From assembly GCA_012839345.1 (NCBI GenBank), contig DUNN01000028.1, positions 1-64,000 of the forward strand: a DNA stretch of 64,000 bases, read 5' to 3'. Below, one piece after another: positions 23,698 through 33,285 of the stretch; positions within the stretch are counted from its first letter, which is position 1, and the number at the start of each line of letters is the position of its first letter. The notes below the pieces were generated by a model. It was not told where the DNA came from. It saw only the letters and a program-made list of their open reading frames with translations, and ran no database searches. The position numbers and the translations under genes were made by a program. This DNA comes from Clostridiales bacterium (GTDB taxonomy: Bacteria; Bacillota; Clostridia; Oscillospirales; Acutalibacteraceae).

Positions 23698-24384
23698 ATG
23701 AATTACAACGAAAACAATCCTTCCACCGAAAAAAAACCAAAACACCCGCAGTTCTTGCGCTTGATGGCGCTGTTGCTCTGCTGTATTGGCGCGGCGGCAT
23801 TTTACTGGGTTGCGGTCACTTCTAATAAAATACCAGCGGTTTCTACGGCATCTTCCTCCACTTCTTCTATGCCGGTTTCTTCTGCCGTGGTTTCTTCTGC
23901 TGTGGTTTCTTCTTCGCCGGCATCTTCGTCCGCACCCTCTTCTTCCGCCGCCGCATCCTCCAATGTGAGTAAGCCGGAGGAAGTTCTGGTGGACCTGAAA
24001 GCGGCGGACAAGCCTTTGTGGGTTAAGGTGAGCATCCCGGAGCAGCGGGTTTTCGTTTATGATGCCTCCGACCGTATGGTTAAGAATTTCATTTGTTCCA
24101 CCGGATTGGAGGGCTCGGATACCCCGACCGGTACCTTTACGGTTTCGGATCGAGGAAAGTCCTTTTTCAGCCCGCAGTATCAAGAGGGCGCGTATTACTG
24201 GACCCGTTTTAAGGGCTCGTTCTTGTTCCATAGTATCCCCTTTGACAAGAACGAAAAAATAGAGCCGGAGGAAGCCGACAAGCTGGGTACCAAGGCTTCG
24301 CACGGATGTGTCCGGCTTGCGATTGAGGATGCAAAATGGATTTATGACAATGTGCCGAGGGGTACCAAGGTCGTTATTGAGTAA
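23698..24384 (+). CDS. L,D-transpeptidase (YkuD domain), membrane-anchored
   Basis: The 228-residue protein has a membrane anchor (about 20-41), a long Ser/Ala linker (about 48-95) and a YkuD domain. The catalytic motif is SHGCVRL at residues 200-206 with the nucleophile Cys203, and TPTGTF and FLFHSIPF precede it as in the family. Such enzymes form 3-3 cross-links in peptidoglycan or attach proteins and are insensitive to most penicillins; some act in the spore cortex. A terminator follows directly. Confidence 0.92.
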   Translation: MNYNENNPSTEKKPKHPQFLRLMALLLCCIGAAAFYWVAVTSNKIPAVSTASSSTSSMPVSSAVVSSAVVSSSPASSSAPSSSAAASSNVSKPEEVLVDLKAADKPLWVKVSIPEQRVFVYDASDRMVKNFICSTGLEGSDTPTGTFTVSDRGKSFFSPQYQEGAYYWTRFKGSFLFHSIPFDKNEKIEPEEADKLGTKASHGCVRLAIEDAKWIYDNVPRGTKVVIE

Positions 24385-24397
24385 ATTACATAACATG

Positions 24398-24439
24398 AAA
24401 AATACCTGCGGGCCGCGTTCTGGCCTGCAGGTATTTTTT
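24398..24439. terminator. Terminator between the L,D-transpeptidase and rhodanese genes
   Basis: AAAAATACCTGCGGGCC pairs with GGCCTGCAGGTATTTTT (one G-U) around a 7-nt loop. Flanking A and T runs let it act on both strands. Confidence 0.9.
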
Positions 24440-24469
24440 CATATGACGGTCGGCGAACCTTTTCCGCCA

Positions 24470-24814
24470 TTACTTTTCCGAGCCTTTCGCGGTGGCGTAT
24501 TTCCAGTCACAGATTCCGCCCATGGTGCTCACGTCGGTGTAACCCAGCTCCGTAAGGTGGGAACAAGCCGCGGCGGCACGGGCGCCGCTTCGGCAATACA
24601 CAATGATTTCTCGGCCTTTTTCGGGGGCGAGCGCGGATATTTTCGACTCCAGCTCGTTCAACGGCAGCAGAACGCTGCCCGGTATGTGCACCGCTACGTA
24701 TTCCTCTTTTGTCCGGACGTCCAGCAGAAGCGGACTGCCGGAAATCAGTCTCTGTCTTGCTTCTTCATGAGTGATGGTGCGATATGTCTTTTTATGAAAC
24801 AGTACTTGAAACAT
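24470..24814 (-). CDS. Rhodanese-like sulfurtransferase, single domain
   Basis: The 114-residue protein is a one-domain rhodanese with the active-site loop VYCRSGARA (Cys74), the DVRTKEEYVAVHIPGSVLLP signature near 32-51, and GGICDW close to the end. It transfers sulfane sulfur to acceptors such as cyanide or thioredoxin; the physiological partner is unknown. ATG 24814 follows AAAGGGGA; an ATG at 24952 would add an unrelated N-terminus and cross the promoter region (TATACT near 24855). Confidence 0.88.
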   Translation of the reverse strand: MFQVLFHKKTYRTITHEEARQRLISGSPLLLDVRTKEEYVAVHIPGSVLLPLNELESKISALAPEKGREIIVYCRSGARAAAACSHLTELGYTDVSTMGGICDWKYATAKGSEK

Positions 24815-25064
24815 ACGATCCCCTTTTTTCGTCTTTTGATTGTTTTGTTTTAGTATAACCGGAACGGAAAACGGATTCAGTAACTTGGTCACCGAAAGAA
24901 GTATGATAATCCGCCCGCACCTGGGAAAACTGAACATCAGGTGTTCTTGCATTCGGCGGTACCGCGTGCTATAGTTACCATAGGATTGGAAATTAAAGGA
25001 AATATGGATGAAATCATGGAATCATCCAATTTTTATTGGAACGATCAAGAAAGAAGGGACTTTT

Positions 25065-26057
25065 ATGGATTTTCTTGCAACGATGATGGAACGGGCCAGG
25101 AGTTTCAAAAAAACCATTGTGTTACCGGAAAGCGGAGACCCCCGCACGCTTGAGGCTGCGGAGGAAATCTTAAAGCAGCAAATCGCGGACTTGATTCTGG
25201 TTGGTGACGAGGAGGAAATTCATCGCTTGGGCGGGAACCGGGATTTGTCCGGCGCAAAAATCGTGAATCCCCGAACCGCACCGCAGCGGGAAGAATACTG
25301 CAAAATGTTCTACGAGCTTCGCAAAGCGAAGGGAGTTACTATGGAACAGGCAGAACAAATCATGCAGGACAACGTTTTCTGGGCTGTTATGATGGTGAAA
25401 AATGGGGAGGCGGACGGAATGGTTTCCGGCGCGGCGCACTCTACGGCGGATACCGTCCGGCCTGCACTGCAGATCATCCGTACTGCGCCGGACGCCAAAA
25501 TTGCATCCAGCTTTTTCATCATGTCCGTTCCAAACTGCGAATATGGCAACAACGGCGTTTTTGTTTTTGCGGACTGCGGCTTGAACCGCAACCCCACTGC
25601 AGAAGAACTAGCAGAAATCGCGATTGCCTCCGCAAAATCCTATCAAAGCCTGGTACAGGATGAACCGCGTGTGGCCATGCTTTCCTTCTCATCTTACGGG
25701 AGCGGGAAAGACCCGATTGTGGATAAGGTGATTGAGGCAACCCGGCTGGCAAAGGAAAAAGCGCCGCAGCTTCAGCTGGACGGCGAACTTCAGGCCGACG
25801 CCGCGCTGGTGCCCGAAATTGGGCGGTCCAAGGCGAAGGGGAGCACAGTCGCAGGCCGTGCAAACGTATTGATTTTCCCGGACTTAAACTGCGGGAATAT
25901 TGCCTATAAGCTTGTGGAGCGGCTTGGAAAAGCCACTGCGTTCGGCCCGATTCTGCAGGGAATCGCAAAACCGGTTAACGACCTTTCCCGCGGTTGTTCC
26001 GCAAAGGATATTGTGGGAGTGGTTGCCATTACCGCCGTTCAGGCGCAGAACGCCTGA
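25065..26057 (+). CDS. pta: Phosphate acetyltransferase
   Basis: Pta interconverts acetyl-CoA and acetyl phosphate, feeding ATP formation through acetate kinase. The 330 residues match the short single-domain clostridial form. Motifs: [14 protein letters not shown] near 20, [21 protein letters not shown] around 112-132, [20 protein letters not shown] around 242, and [17 protein letters not shown] around 268. ATG 25065 follows AGAAGGG; an ATG at 25008 gives an extension without support. Acetate kinase is not adjacent, though ackA often lies next to pta. Confidence 0.93.
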   Translation: MDFLATMMERARSFKKTIVLPESGDPRTLEAAEEILKQQIADLILVGDEEEIHRLGGNRDLSGAKIVNPRTAPQREEYCKMFYELRKAKGVTMEQAEQIMQDNVFWAVMMVKNGEADGMVSGAAHSTADTVRPALQIIRTAPDAKIASSFFIMSVPNCEYGNNGVFVFADCGLNRNPTAEELAEIAIASAKSYQSLVQDEPRVAMLSFSSYGSGKDPIVDKVIEATRLAKEKAPQLQLDGELQADAALVPEIGRSKAKGSTVAGRANVLIFPDLNCGNIAYKLVERLGKATAFGPILQGIAKPVNDLSRGCSAKDIVGVVAITAVQAQNA

Positions 26058-26075
26058 TTTTGGTTCTGTAAATCG

Positions 26076-26109
26076 AAAAGTCCGCCCTTTTCACGGGGCG
26101 GGCTTTTTT
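26076..26109 (+). terminator. Terminator of pta
   Basis: AAAAGTCCGCCC pairs with GGGCGGGCTTTT (one G-U), followed by further Ts. Confidence 0.9.
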
Positions 26110-26270
26110 GCTTACAGGAATAAACGTTCCCAGGAAAACATATATTGCTTAGAACGGGATAGTATGTTGTACGGTTTAGGGGGTTCTGCCGGTATCGGCT
26201 GAAAAACGCGCACGGCGCGCTAAATGCCTTTGACCGTAATTGATTTCAATAAGGGAAAGGTGTGATCCGC

Positions 26271-27548
26271 ATGGTGATTCATGTCGTACAGCCTGGGGAC
26301 AGCATTTATACCATCGCGACGCGCTATGGCGTGCCAATGCAGAAGGTGATCAGCGATAACAGGCTGGAAAATCCGGAACAGTTGGTGGTTGGGCAGACAA
26401 TTGTCATCAGCGCCGATATTGTGCCGCACACGGTTGCTGCGGGGGAATCGCTGTACAGCATCGCGCGGGATTACCGCGTTACGGTTTCCGGCTTGCTTCG
26501 TTTGAATCCGGAAATCAGCGACCCGTCCCGCATTCAGGCCGGGCAGGTCATTCAGGTACCGGCGGCGGTTCCAAAGCTGGGCACGATAGACGTGAACGGT
26601 TATGCATTTCCGAACATTTCGTCCGCCACGCTGCAGGACACCCTTCCAAACCTTAGTTTCATCAGCCTGTTCAGCTATCAGGTACGCCCGGACGGAAGCC
26701 TGAATCCAATTGACGATTCCTCCATTATCCAGGCTGCAAGGGCGCGGAATGTTGGGCCTTTCATGGTGATTACCAACATTAAGGAAGGTGGAAGTTTCGA
26801 CAGCGAACTTGCCCATACCATCCTAATCAGCGACCAGCTGCAAAACACCTTGCTGGATAATGTCATCGCCGTGCTGAGAAAAGGCTATTACGGGCTGGAT
26901 ATCGATTTTGAATATTTGTACCCCCGCGACCGGGAAAATTATAACCGGTTTATCCGGAAAGTAGTGGATCGTCTGCATCCCCTTGGGTACAAAGTTACAA
27001 CGGCGCTTGCACCAAAAACCAGCGCCGGGCAGGTTGGGCTGCTTTACGAAGCGCACGATTACGCGGCGCATGGAGCGACCGTTGACCATGTGATTCTAAT
27101 GACCTATGAATGGGGATATACCTATAGTCCACCCCGTGCCGTCGCGCCGATTAATCTGGTGGAGCAGGTCATCCGGTACGCCGTTACGGTGATTCCGAGT
27201 CAGAAAATCCTGATGGGTATTCCCAATTACGGTTATAACTGGACCTTGCCCTATGTGCGGGGTTCTGCAGCAAGGGCGATTTCCCATACGGCGGCGGTGG
27301 CACTGGCGGCGCGGGTAAGAGCGCGGATTGAGTACGACACAACGGCGCAGTCGCCGTATTTTCGCTATTACGATGAAAACCGGAGGCAGCACGAAGTCTG
27401 GTTTGAGGATGCACGCAGCATTCAGGCAAAGCTGGAGCTGGTTCAAAAATATAATTTGGGCGGGGTCAGCTACTGGACCATTAACAGCTTTTTCCCGCAG
27501 AATTGGCTGGTGTTGGATTCCATGTACAATGTGCGCAAACCATTGTAA
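26271..27548 (+). CDS. Spore cortex hydrolase of SleL/YaaH type (2 LysM + GH18)
   Basis: The 425-residue protein starts directly with two LysM peptidoglycan-binding repeats (about 2-46 and 48-94; VVQPGDSIYTIATRYGV, VAAGESLYSIARDYRV) without a signal peptide, followed by a GH18 barrel (about 102-425). The catalytic motif YGLDIDFEYL (about 206-215) keeps the proton-donor Glu. SleL enzymes are N-acetylglucosaminidases that degrade cortex during germination. Lack of a signal peptide fits assembly into the spore from the mother cell. ATG 26271 follows GGGAAAGG; GTG 26262 overlaps that site. Confidence 0.9.
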   Translation: MVIHVVQPGDSIYTIATRYGVPMQKVISDNRLENPEQLVVGQTIVISADIVPHTVAAGESLYSIARDYRVTVSGLLRLNPEISDPSRIQAGQVIQVPAAVPKLGTIDVNGYAFPNISSATLQDTLPNLSFISLFSYQVRPDGSLNPIDDSSIIQAARARNVGPFMVITNIKEGGSFDSELAHTILISDQLQNTLLDNVIAVLRKGYYGLDIDFEYLYPRDRENYNRFIRKVVDRLHPLGYKVTTALAPKTSAGQVGLLYEAHDYAAHGATVDHVILMTYEWGYTYSPPRAVAPINLVEQVIRYAVTVIPSQKILMGIPNYGYNWTLPYVRGSAARAISHTAAVALAARVRARIEYDTTAQSPYFRYYDENRRQHEVWFEDARSIQAKLELVQKYNLGGVSYWTINSFFPQNWLVLDSMYNVRKPL

Positions 27549-27565
27549 ATTACCCCGGCAAACTG

Positions 27566-27607
27566 AACAGCCGCGAAGGGAACACTGCTCCCTTCGCGGC
27601 TGTTTTA
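27566..27607. terminator. Bidirectional terminator
   Basis: A perfect 15-bp stem (27566-27580 with 27590-27604), loop AACACTGCT, then TTTATTA. It lies between the converging SleL and small membrane protein genes. Confidence 0.9.
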
Positions 27608-27617
27608 TTATATGCAG

Positions 27618-27815
27618 TTATACAGTGCCGACGAAAGTAAAAACGGAATGAGCCAAACCGAAAAACGGGTAAGTCCGAATTAAAATAGCGGAATACGGGC
27701 TTTGCGCAGTGCTCAGCCGGATCATTTGAAACACGCACCATCCAACCCCGCCAATCAGGGCCAGCAGCACGAGCACCAGAAAAACCTGAAGCGCCGTTCC
27801 TTTTTTCGTCTTCAT
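27618..27815 (-). CDS. Small single-helix membrane protein, unknown
   Basis: I do not recognise this 65-residue protein. It has MKTKKG then a strong membrane helix (about 8-32), followed by a short outside tail rich in Phe/Ser. The upstream ribosome site is weak (AAGG or GGCGG before ACAATG), which lowers confidence. It lies 91 bp downstream of nth on the same strand and ends near a bidirectional terminator, so it may be the last gene of that transcript. Confidence 0.45.
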   Translation of the reverse strand: MKTKKGTALQVFLVLVLLALIGGVGWCVFQMIRLSTAQSPYSAILIRTYPFFGLAHSVFTFVGTV

Positions 27816-27906
27816 TGTTACCGCCGCCTTCGATCTGCCGCCGCAGGGCGGCGGAATAAAATCAGCGGTAGTATTTCCCAAAAGGGGTATGTTATTCAGA
27901 AATGAT

Positions 27907-28551
27907 TTATTTTTTCTTTTCGGCTTCCTTAACGTACTTGCAGAAACTGTTCATCACACAGGCTTCGCATTTCGGGCTGCGTGCGGTGCAAACAGCGCGC
28001 CCATGCAGCACCAGCCGGTGGCAGAACGCGTTCGATTCTTCCATGGGCAGCACAGTGCGGAGTTGCATTTCGACTTTATAAGGGTCCTTGCCTTCGCTGA
28101 GCCCCACTCTCCCGCAGATGCGGATGCAGTGGGTATCGGTTACAACCGCAGGTTTGTGGTAAATGTCCCCAACCACCAGGTTGGCTGTTTTCCGTCCAAC
28201 CCCCGGCAGTTTGGTCAGTTCCTCTATCGTATCCGGCACCACGCCGTTGTAGTCGGATTTTAATTTTATGCACATCGCGTGAATGTCACGCGCTTTGGTT
28301 TTATAGAGTCCGCAGGTGCGAATCAGCGTTTCAATCTCTTCCACCGTACCTTCCACAAAAGCGTCCAGAGTCGGAAAACGCTCAAACAGGGCGGGGGTCA
28401 CCAGGTTGACGCGCGCGTCGGTGCACTGCGCGGAAAGCCGCGTTGCAATCAGCAGCTGGAGCGGATTGGTGTAGGTCAGCGAACAAAGAGCATCCGGATA
28501 TTCTTTTTTTAACGCTTCCACCGCCAGTGCGGCGCGTTGTTTCTTTGTCAT
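27907..28551 (-). CDS. nth: Endonuclease III
   Basis: The 214-residue DNA glycosylase/AP lyase removes oxidised pyrimidines in base excision repair. It has the helix-hairpin-helix LPGVGRKTANLVVG with the catalytic Lys (near 119), the catalytic Asp in VVTDTHCIRI (near 137), and the [4Fe-4S] Cys pattern C-x6-C-x2-C-x5-C in CTARSPKCEACVMNSFC (about 187-203). GGAGGAAAGG precedes the ATG. Length and motifs are complete. Confidence 0.96.
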   Translation of the reverse strand: MTKKQRAALAVEALKKEYPDALCSLTYTNPLQLLIATRLSAQCTDARVNLVTPALFERFPTLDAFVEGTVEEIETLIRTCGLYKTKARDIHAMCIKLKSDYNGVVPDTIEELTKLPGVGRKTANLVVGDIYHKPAVVTDTHCIRICGRVGLSEGKDPYKVEMQLRTVLPMEESNAFCHRLVLHGRAVCTARSPKCEACVMNSFCKYVKEAEKKK

Positions 28552-28752
28552 TGCCTTTCCTCCGAGTTCTATTTACAAATAAGACCTTACGGATATTATC
28601 ATAGCGCAAACCGTCGGAAACTACAAGTTGACAAGCTCCGCGGGATTCTTTATGATTATTCTAATGGTTTGGGCTGCAAACCTGAAAAATGGGCCTCTGC
28701 ACTGCTTTTCGGTTGGAATGAACGGATAAAGCGGTAGAAAGTTGGAAAATAC

Positions 28753-29406
28753 ATGAATAGATTTCAACTAAAAATTTTTGCGGTTGTGACCATGCTGATT
28801 GACCACATTGGCGCGGTCCTTTTTCCCGGCGTGATTTTCCTGCGCATCATCGGCCGGCTGTCGTTTCCGGTTTTTGCGTATCTTCTGACCGAAGGACTGC
28901 TTCATACCTCCAATATACGGAAATATTTCGGCCGGCTTTTTCTGTTTGCGCTGGTTTCGGAAATCCCGTTTGACCTAGCATTTCATTCTTCCGTATTTTA
29001 CCCGAACAGCCAGAATATTTTTTTCACTCTCTTTTTCGGCTTGGCGGCAATCGCCCTGCTGCAGAAGATTTCCCCCGTTCAGCCGGTCGGTGCCGCGATG
29101 GGTGCCGTCTCACTGGCGTTGATTGCGGAGCTGCTGCACACGGATTACGGCTGGTACGGCGTGGCGGTTGTGGTGCTCTTTTACCTTGGGCGGAAGTACC
29201 CGACCAAGGGGCTTGTGCTGTTTTCGCTTTTGACGGTAGGCTATGGCTTGGCATTTAGTCCGTTGGAGAGTTACGCGGTTTTGGCGGGAATTCCCATCTT
29301 TTTATACAGCGGATTTCGGGGAAAATGGAACTGGAAATACTTCTTTTATGTTTTTTACCCTGCACACCTTCTTTTACTGTATTGGATTCACACAGTTGCC
29401 ATTTAA
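28753..29406 (+). CDS. TraX family membrane protein
   Basis: This 217-residue protein has about seven hydrophobic segments. The opening KIFAVVTMLIDHIGAVLFP, the RIIGRLSFPVFAYLLTEG loop and the closing YPAHLLLLYWI are the marks of the TraX family (PF05857). TraX of the F plasmid acetylates pilin, but chromosomal copies in Firmicutes are not linked to conjugation and their role is not known. AAAGTTGG lies before the ATG; the ribosome site is poor. The glyA promoter overlaps its 3' end. Confidence 0.87.
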   Translation: MNRFQLKIFAVVTMLIDHIGAVLFPGVIFLRIIGRLSFPVFAYLLTEGLLHTSNIRKYFGRLFLFALVSEIPFDLAFHSSVFYPNSQNIFFTLFFGLAAIALLQKISPVQPVGAAMGAVSLALIAELLHTDYGWYGVAVVVLFYLGRKYPTKGLVLFSLLTVGYGLAFSPLESYAVLAGIPIFLYSGFRGKWNWKYFFYVFYPAHLLLLYWIHTVAI

Positions 29407-29424
29407 ATTGTTGAAGTGTATAAT
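29396..29424 (+). promoter_or_regulatory. Promoter of glyA
   Basis: TTGCCA (29396-29401) and TATAAT (29419-29424) are 17 bp apart; the -35 lies within the last codons of the TraX gene. Confidence 0.82.
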
Positions 29425-29459
29425 ATACGTATTACGTTAAAGGGAAAGGAATTGAAAAA

Positions 29460-30713
29460 ATGTACAGTGACATGATGGACACAATTGGCTTTGTATCTAA
29501 GCTGGACCCCGCGCTGGGCGCGGCTATGAACGACGAACTGAAGCGCCAGCGCTCCAACCTGGAATTGATTGCTTCGGAAAATCTGGTATCCCCTGCGGTG
29601 ATGGCCGCCATGGGAAGCGTCCTCACCAATAAATATGCCGAAGGTTACCCGGGAAAACGGTATTACGGAGGCTGCCAATATGTGGATGTGGTGGAAGAGT
29701 TAGCCCGCAACCGCGCCTGCGAGTTGTTCGGTGCGGAGCACGCGAACGTTCAGCCCCATTCGGGCGCACAGGCCAATTTGGCGGTCTATTTTGCCCTGCT
29801 GAACCCCGGTGATACGGTTATGGGCATGAACCTTGCGGAGGGCGGCCACCTGACGCACGGTTCCCCGGTGAACATGTCGGGCAAATATTTCAATTTCATT
29901 CCCTATGGTGTGGATTCCGAAACCGGACGCATCGATTATGAAAAGCTGTATGAAACGGCGATGAAAGAAAAGCCGAAAATGATTGTGGCGGGCGCAAGCG
30001 CCTATCCGCGTATTATTGATTTCAAAAAGTTCCGTGAAATCTGCGACGCCTGCGGCGCGTACCTGATGGTGGACATGGCGCACATTGCCGGTCTGGTCGC
30101 GGCGGGCGAGCACCCCAACCCGGTGGAATGGGCGGACGTGGTGACCACCACTACGCACAAAACGCTGCGCGGCCCGCGCGGCGGCATGATTCTTTGCCGT
30201 GAAGAGTACGCCAAGGCGATTGACAAGGCAATTTTCCCCGGAACACAGGGCGGCCCGCTGATGCACGTCATCGCGGGCAAGGCGGTCTGCCTTGGGGAAG
30301 CGCTGAAGCCAGAGTTCAAGGAATACGGCCATCGGGTGGTGAAAAACGCCGCTGCCCTGGCGCAGGGCCTTGTAAAACGCGGTGTGAAGCTGGTTTCCGG
30401 CGGCACGGACAACCACCTGATGATGGTGGACCTCAGCGGAATGGAACTGACCGGTAAAGAACTGGAGCACCGTTTGGATGCGGTGAATATTACGGCCAAT
30501 AAAAATACGGTGCCGAACGAACAGCGCAGTCCGTTTATTACCAGCGGCCTGCGGCTTGGCACCCCTGCGGTGACCACACGCGGTCTGAACGAGGACGATA
30601 TGGACGTGATTGCGGAATGCATCAGCCTTGCGATTCATGACTTTGAATCGAACGAAGAAAAAATCCGTTTGATGGTCAAAGGAATCTGCGACCGGTATCC
30701 GTTATACGAATAA
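29460..30713 (+). CDS. glyA: Serine hydroxymethyltransferase
   Basis: The PLP enzyme interconverts serine and glycine and charges tetrahydrofolate with one-carbon units. The 417 residues match the bacterial form. Visible are [12 protein letters not shown] near 36, [13 protein letters not shown] near 60, and the PLP lysine in [14 protein letters not shown] (near 230). AAAGGAA precedes the ATG. The gene has its own promoter and a terminator, so it is a single-gene unit. Confidence 0.97.
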   Translation: MYSDMMDTIGFVSKLDPALGAAMNDELKRQRSNLELIASENLVSPAVMAAMGSVLTNKYAEGYPGKRYYGGCQYVDVVEELARNRACELFGAEHANVQPHSGAQANLAVYFALLNPGDTVMGMNLAEGGHLTHGSPVNMSGKYFNFIPYGVDSETGRIDYEKLYETAMKEKPKMIVAGASAYPRIIDFKKFREICDACGAYLMVDMAHIAGLVAAGEHPNPVEWADVVTTTTHKTLRGPRGGMILCREEYAKAIDKAIFPGTQGGPLMHVIAGKAVCLGEALKPEFKEYGHRVVKNAAALAQGLVKRGVKLVSGGTDNHLMMVDLSGMELTGKELEHRLDAVNITANKNTVPNEQRSPFITSGLRLGTPAVTTRGLNEDDMDVIAECISLAIHDFESNEEKIRLMVKGICDRYPLYE

Positions 30714-30735
30714 TTTGGCCGGCTGGCCTTTACTT

Positions 30736-30782
30736 GGAAGCCCTGCGAAAGGATGGAAAATCCTTCTGCGGGGCTTCCTTTT
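30736..30782 (+). terminator. Terminator of glyA
   Basis: GGAAGCCC at 30736 begins a 19-bp stem (one mismatch, two G-U pairs) closing at 30778, followed by TTTTCT. Confidence 0.85.
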
Positions 30783-30785
30783 CTC

Positions 30786-30814
30786 TTGTTTCTTTCCGGT
30801 ACTTGTGCTATGAT
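30786..30814 (+). promoter_or_regulatory. Promoter before the 61-residue membrane protein
   Basis: TTGTTT (30786-30791) and TATGAT (30809-30814, preceded by TGTGC) have a 17-bp spacer. Confidence 0.65.
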
Positions 30815-30882
30815 TAGATTTACGAAAAACATACGTTCCGACTGGTTTTGGGAGGAAAGTGCGGCAGAAAGGGTGGATTATC

Positions 30883-31068
30883 GTGAAGAAAAGTACTCTG
30901 TTTTTACTGTGCAGCACCATGTTGATGCTTGGCACCGTGCTTGGCTTTTTGCTGGCTCCCATCAAAAAAGGGGTTTATATCGGCAACAATAACGGAAACA
31001 CCAACTGCGGTGCCCCGAAGGACGCTGATAAAATCGATTCTGGCGACGAGGAAGACATGCCCTTTTAA
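30883..31068 (+). CDS. Small membrane or exported protein, YtxH-like
   Basis: From GTG 30883 the product has 61 residues: KKSTLF, a hydrophobic helix (about 5-26) ending FLLAPIKKGVYIG, and a short polar, acidic tail. The single helix followed by L-L-A-P and a basic pair recalls YtxH-type proteins, but the body is too short to be sure. A promoter lies about 70 bp upstream. It lies 39 bp before rarA and is probably co-transcribed. Function unknown. Confidence 0.6.
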   Translation: MKKSTLFLLCSTMLMLGTVLGFLLAPIKKGVYIGNNNGNTNCGAPKDADKIDSGDEEDMPF

Positions 31069-31107
31069 CAGTTGGGTTTACGGTTGGAGAACGGAAGGAG
31101 GAATTTC

Positions 31108-32388
31108 ATGACGGCACCGCTGGCGGACCGGCTGCGCCCACAGACGCTGGACGAAATTGTCGGGCAGCGCCATCTTTTGGGGCCCGGCAAGGCGCTGCGC
31201 CGAATTATCGAATCGGGGGAAATTCCAAACATGGTTTTTTACGGCCCCTCGGGTATCGGTAAAACCACGCTTGCTTCCATTATTGCGCGCAAGACCAACC
31301 GGAGCCTGTGCAAGCTGAACGGCACAACGGCCAGCACTTCAGATATTCGCGATGTAGTTGGCCGTTTGGATACGCTGGCTGCCCCGAACGGAATTCTGCT
31401 GTACTTGGACGAGATTCAGTATTTCAATAAAAAGCAGCAGCAGACACTGCTGGAATTCATAGAAAACGGGCAGATTACTCTGATTGCGTCCACGACGGAA
31501 AATCCGTATTTTTACGTGTACAATGCGATTCTCAGCCGTTCCACGGTGTTTGAATTCAAACCCGTGGAAAAAGAAGATATTATTCCAGCGGTCAACCGGG
31601 CGTTCCGCTTTTTGGAACAGGAGCAAAACCTGGAAATCCACCCGGAAGAGGGCGTTGCGGAGTGGATTGCAACGGCCTGCGGCGGGGATGTGCGTAAGGC
31701 CATGAACGCCGTGGAACTGAGCGTGCTTTCCGGCGAAATCCGGGACGGCGTCTGCCATGTTTCACTGGAACATGCGCGCGAGCTTACCCAGCGCAGCGCC
31801 CTGCGCTACGACCGCGCGGACGACGAGCATTACGACATCCTTTCCGCGTTCCAAAAATCCATGCGCGGTTCCGACCCCGATGCGGCGGTACATTATCTGG
31901 CGCGCCTTCTGGAGGCGGGCGACCTGCCCTCCGCCTGCCGCAGGCTGATGGTATGCGCCTGCGAGGATGTGGGCCTTGCTTACCCCATGATTATCCCCAT
32001 TGTAAAGGCCGCGGTTGACGCCGCGCTTCAGGTCGGCTTGCCGGAAGCCCGAATTCCACTTGCGGACGCAGTAATTCTGGTGAGCATCGCACCCAAATCG
32101 AACACCGGCCACGACGCCATCAACGCGGCGATCGCGGACGTGCAGCGGGGGCGGATCGGCAGCATCCCCCGCCATTTGCAAAATAAGCATTACGACGGTG
32201 CGGACAATGCGCATAAGGGCCAGTTCTACAAGTATCCGCACGACTACCCCAACCGCTGGGTGGAACAGCAGTATTTACCGGACGAACTGAAGGACGTTCA
32301 TTATTATCAATACGGCCAGAATAAAAACGAACAGGCCTATAAGGAATATTGGAGCAGAATTAAGGGAAACCGCGGGCAAAATTCCTGA
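31108..32388 (+). CDS. rarA: Replication-associated recombination protein A (MgsA/RarA AAA+ ATPase)
   Basis: RarA is a clamp-loader-like AAA+ ATPase that acts at stalled replication forks. The 426-residue protein starts PLADRLRPQTLDEIVGQRHLL, has Walker A YGPSGIGKTT (about 47-56), Walker B LYLDEIQYF, sensor STTENPYFYV, and the C-terminal tetramerisation domain ending in the conserved KYPHDYPNRWVEQQYLP. GGAAGGAGG precedes the ATG. It follows the small membrane protein gene and probably ends that operon. Confidence 0.95.
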   Translation: MTAPLADRLRPQTLDEIVGQRHLLGPGKALRRIIESGEIPNMVFYGPSGIGKTTLASIIARKTNRSLCKLNGTTASTSDIRDVVGRLDTLAAPNGILLYLDEIQYFNKKQQQTLLEFIENGQITLIASTTENPYFYVYNAILSRSTVFEFKPVEKEDIIPAVNRAFRFLEQEQNLEIHPEEGVAEWIATACGGDVRKAMNAVELSVLSGEIRDGVCHVSLEHARELTQRSALRYDRADDEHYDILSAFQKSMRGSDPDAAVHYLARLLEAGDLPSACRRLMVCACEDVGLAYPMIIPIVKAAVDAALQVGLPEARIPLADAVILVSIAPKSNTGHDAINAAIADVQRGRIGSIPRHLQNKHYDGADNAHKGQFYKYPHDYPNRWVEQQYLPDELKDVHYYQYGQNKNEQAYKEYWSRIKGNRGQNS

Positions 32389-32558
32389 ATTATATTGAAA
32401 ATAAGGTTATTTTTTAGGATATCAACACAATACAATATACAAAGTAATAGAAAGACCGGGCGCAAAAGTTTTGCATTTTCCCACTGAGTATTCAGGCGGA
32501 AATTCGGTTGAGCCGAACCGTCAAGACTTTCGGGCTCTGCGAAAGGATGGTTATAATT

Positions 32559-33215
32559 ATGAAGGATGAAGTGCTGTTTAGTCTATCCTATGGCATGTAT
32601 GCAATTGGTGTAAAGGACGAGCAGAAAATCTCGGCCTGCATCGTGAATACCGTCTTTCAGGTCACGAACAATCCGAACCGGATTGCCGTCAGTATGAGCC
32701 ATGACAATTACAGCTATGACTGCATTATGAAAACCGGCATGTTTACGGTTTCTGTTCTGTCGGAGGATACCTCCGGCGCGGTAATTGGTGCCCTTGGTTT
32801 TTCTTCCGGTCGGAACACCGATAAGCTGGCGAACGTTCGTCATAAGGTTCTGGCGGAGGGCCTGCCGGTCATTACGGAAAACTGCTGCTGCTGGCTGCTC
32901 TGCAAAGTGACCGATCGTTTGGAAACACCCACCCATACGGTGTTTATTGCCGAAGTGACCGCGGGCAGCGACAAGTCCGTGGGTACCCCTATGACTTATG
33001 ACTATTACCATAAGGTAATAAAGGGCAAGGCCCCGAAAAATGCGCCCACGTATCAGGCAAAGCAGCCGGTCGGTGATGGCGACAGCACAGAAAGTTGGAT
33101 TTGCACAGTGTGCGGATATGTTTACAATGACCCTGATGTGCCGTTTGAGGATTTGCCCGATGACTGGGTGTGCCCGATCTGCGGGATGCCGAAGTCCGCT
33201 TTTAAGCGGCAGTAA
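32559..33215 (+). CDS. Flavin reductase-rubredoxin fusion (high-molecular-weight rubredoxin)
   Basis: The 218-residue protein joins a flavin-reductase-like FMN-binding domain (about 1-155; [31 protein letters not shown]) with a C-terminal rubredoxin (about 166-218) whose four Cys lie in [12 protein letters not shown] and WVCPICGMP. Such NADH-linked or flavodiiron-linked rubredoxins serve oxygen and peroxide detoxification in anaerobes such as Moorella. ATG 32559 is 11 bp after GAAAGGA; that site can pair with CTTTCG upstream to form a small hairpin. Hairpin C follows the stop. Confidence 0.92.
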   Translation: MKDEVLFSLSYGMYAIGVKDEQKISACIVNTVFQVTNNPNRIAVSMSHDNYSYDCIMKTGMFTVSVLSEDTSGAVIGALGFSSGRNTDKLANVRHKVLAEGLPVITENCCCWLLCKVTDRLETPTHTVFIAEVTAGSDKSVGTPMTYDYYHKVIKGKAPKNAPTYQAKQPVGDGDSTESWICTVCGYVYNDPDVPFEDLPDDWVCPICGMPKSAFKRQ

Positions 33216-33241
33216 TCGGGCGCGGCCCGTTCCTTATATAC

Positions 33242-33285
33242 AGAAGTGCTGCAAAATGATTTCCCATTCATTTTGCAGCACTTCT
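33242..33285. terminator. Hairpin C of the dispersed family; overlaps the LysR gene's 3' end
   Basis: A perfect 18-bp stem (AGAAGTGCTGCAAAATGA with its complement at 33268-33285) around an 8-nt loop. The right arm, read on the minus strand, encodes the last codons and the TGA of the LysR gene. Confidence 0.92.

Noticed and set aside
23617-24396. Arg-rich minus-strand frame opposite the L,D-transpeptidase
   Set aside because: It is the antisense of the Ser-rich linker; no ribosome site.
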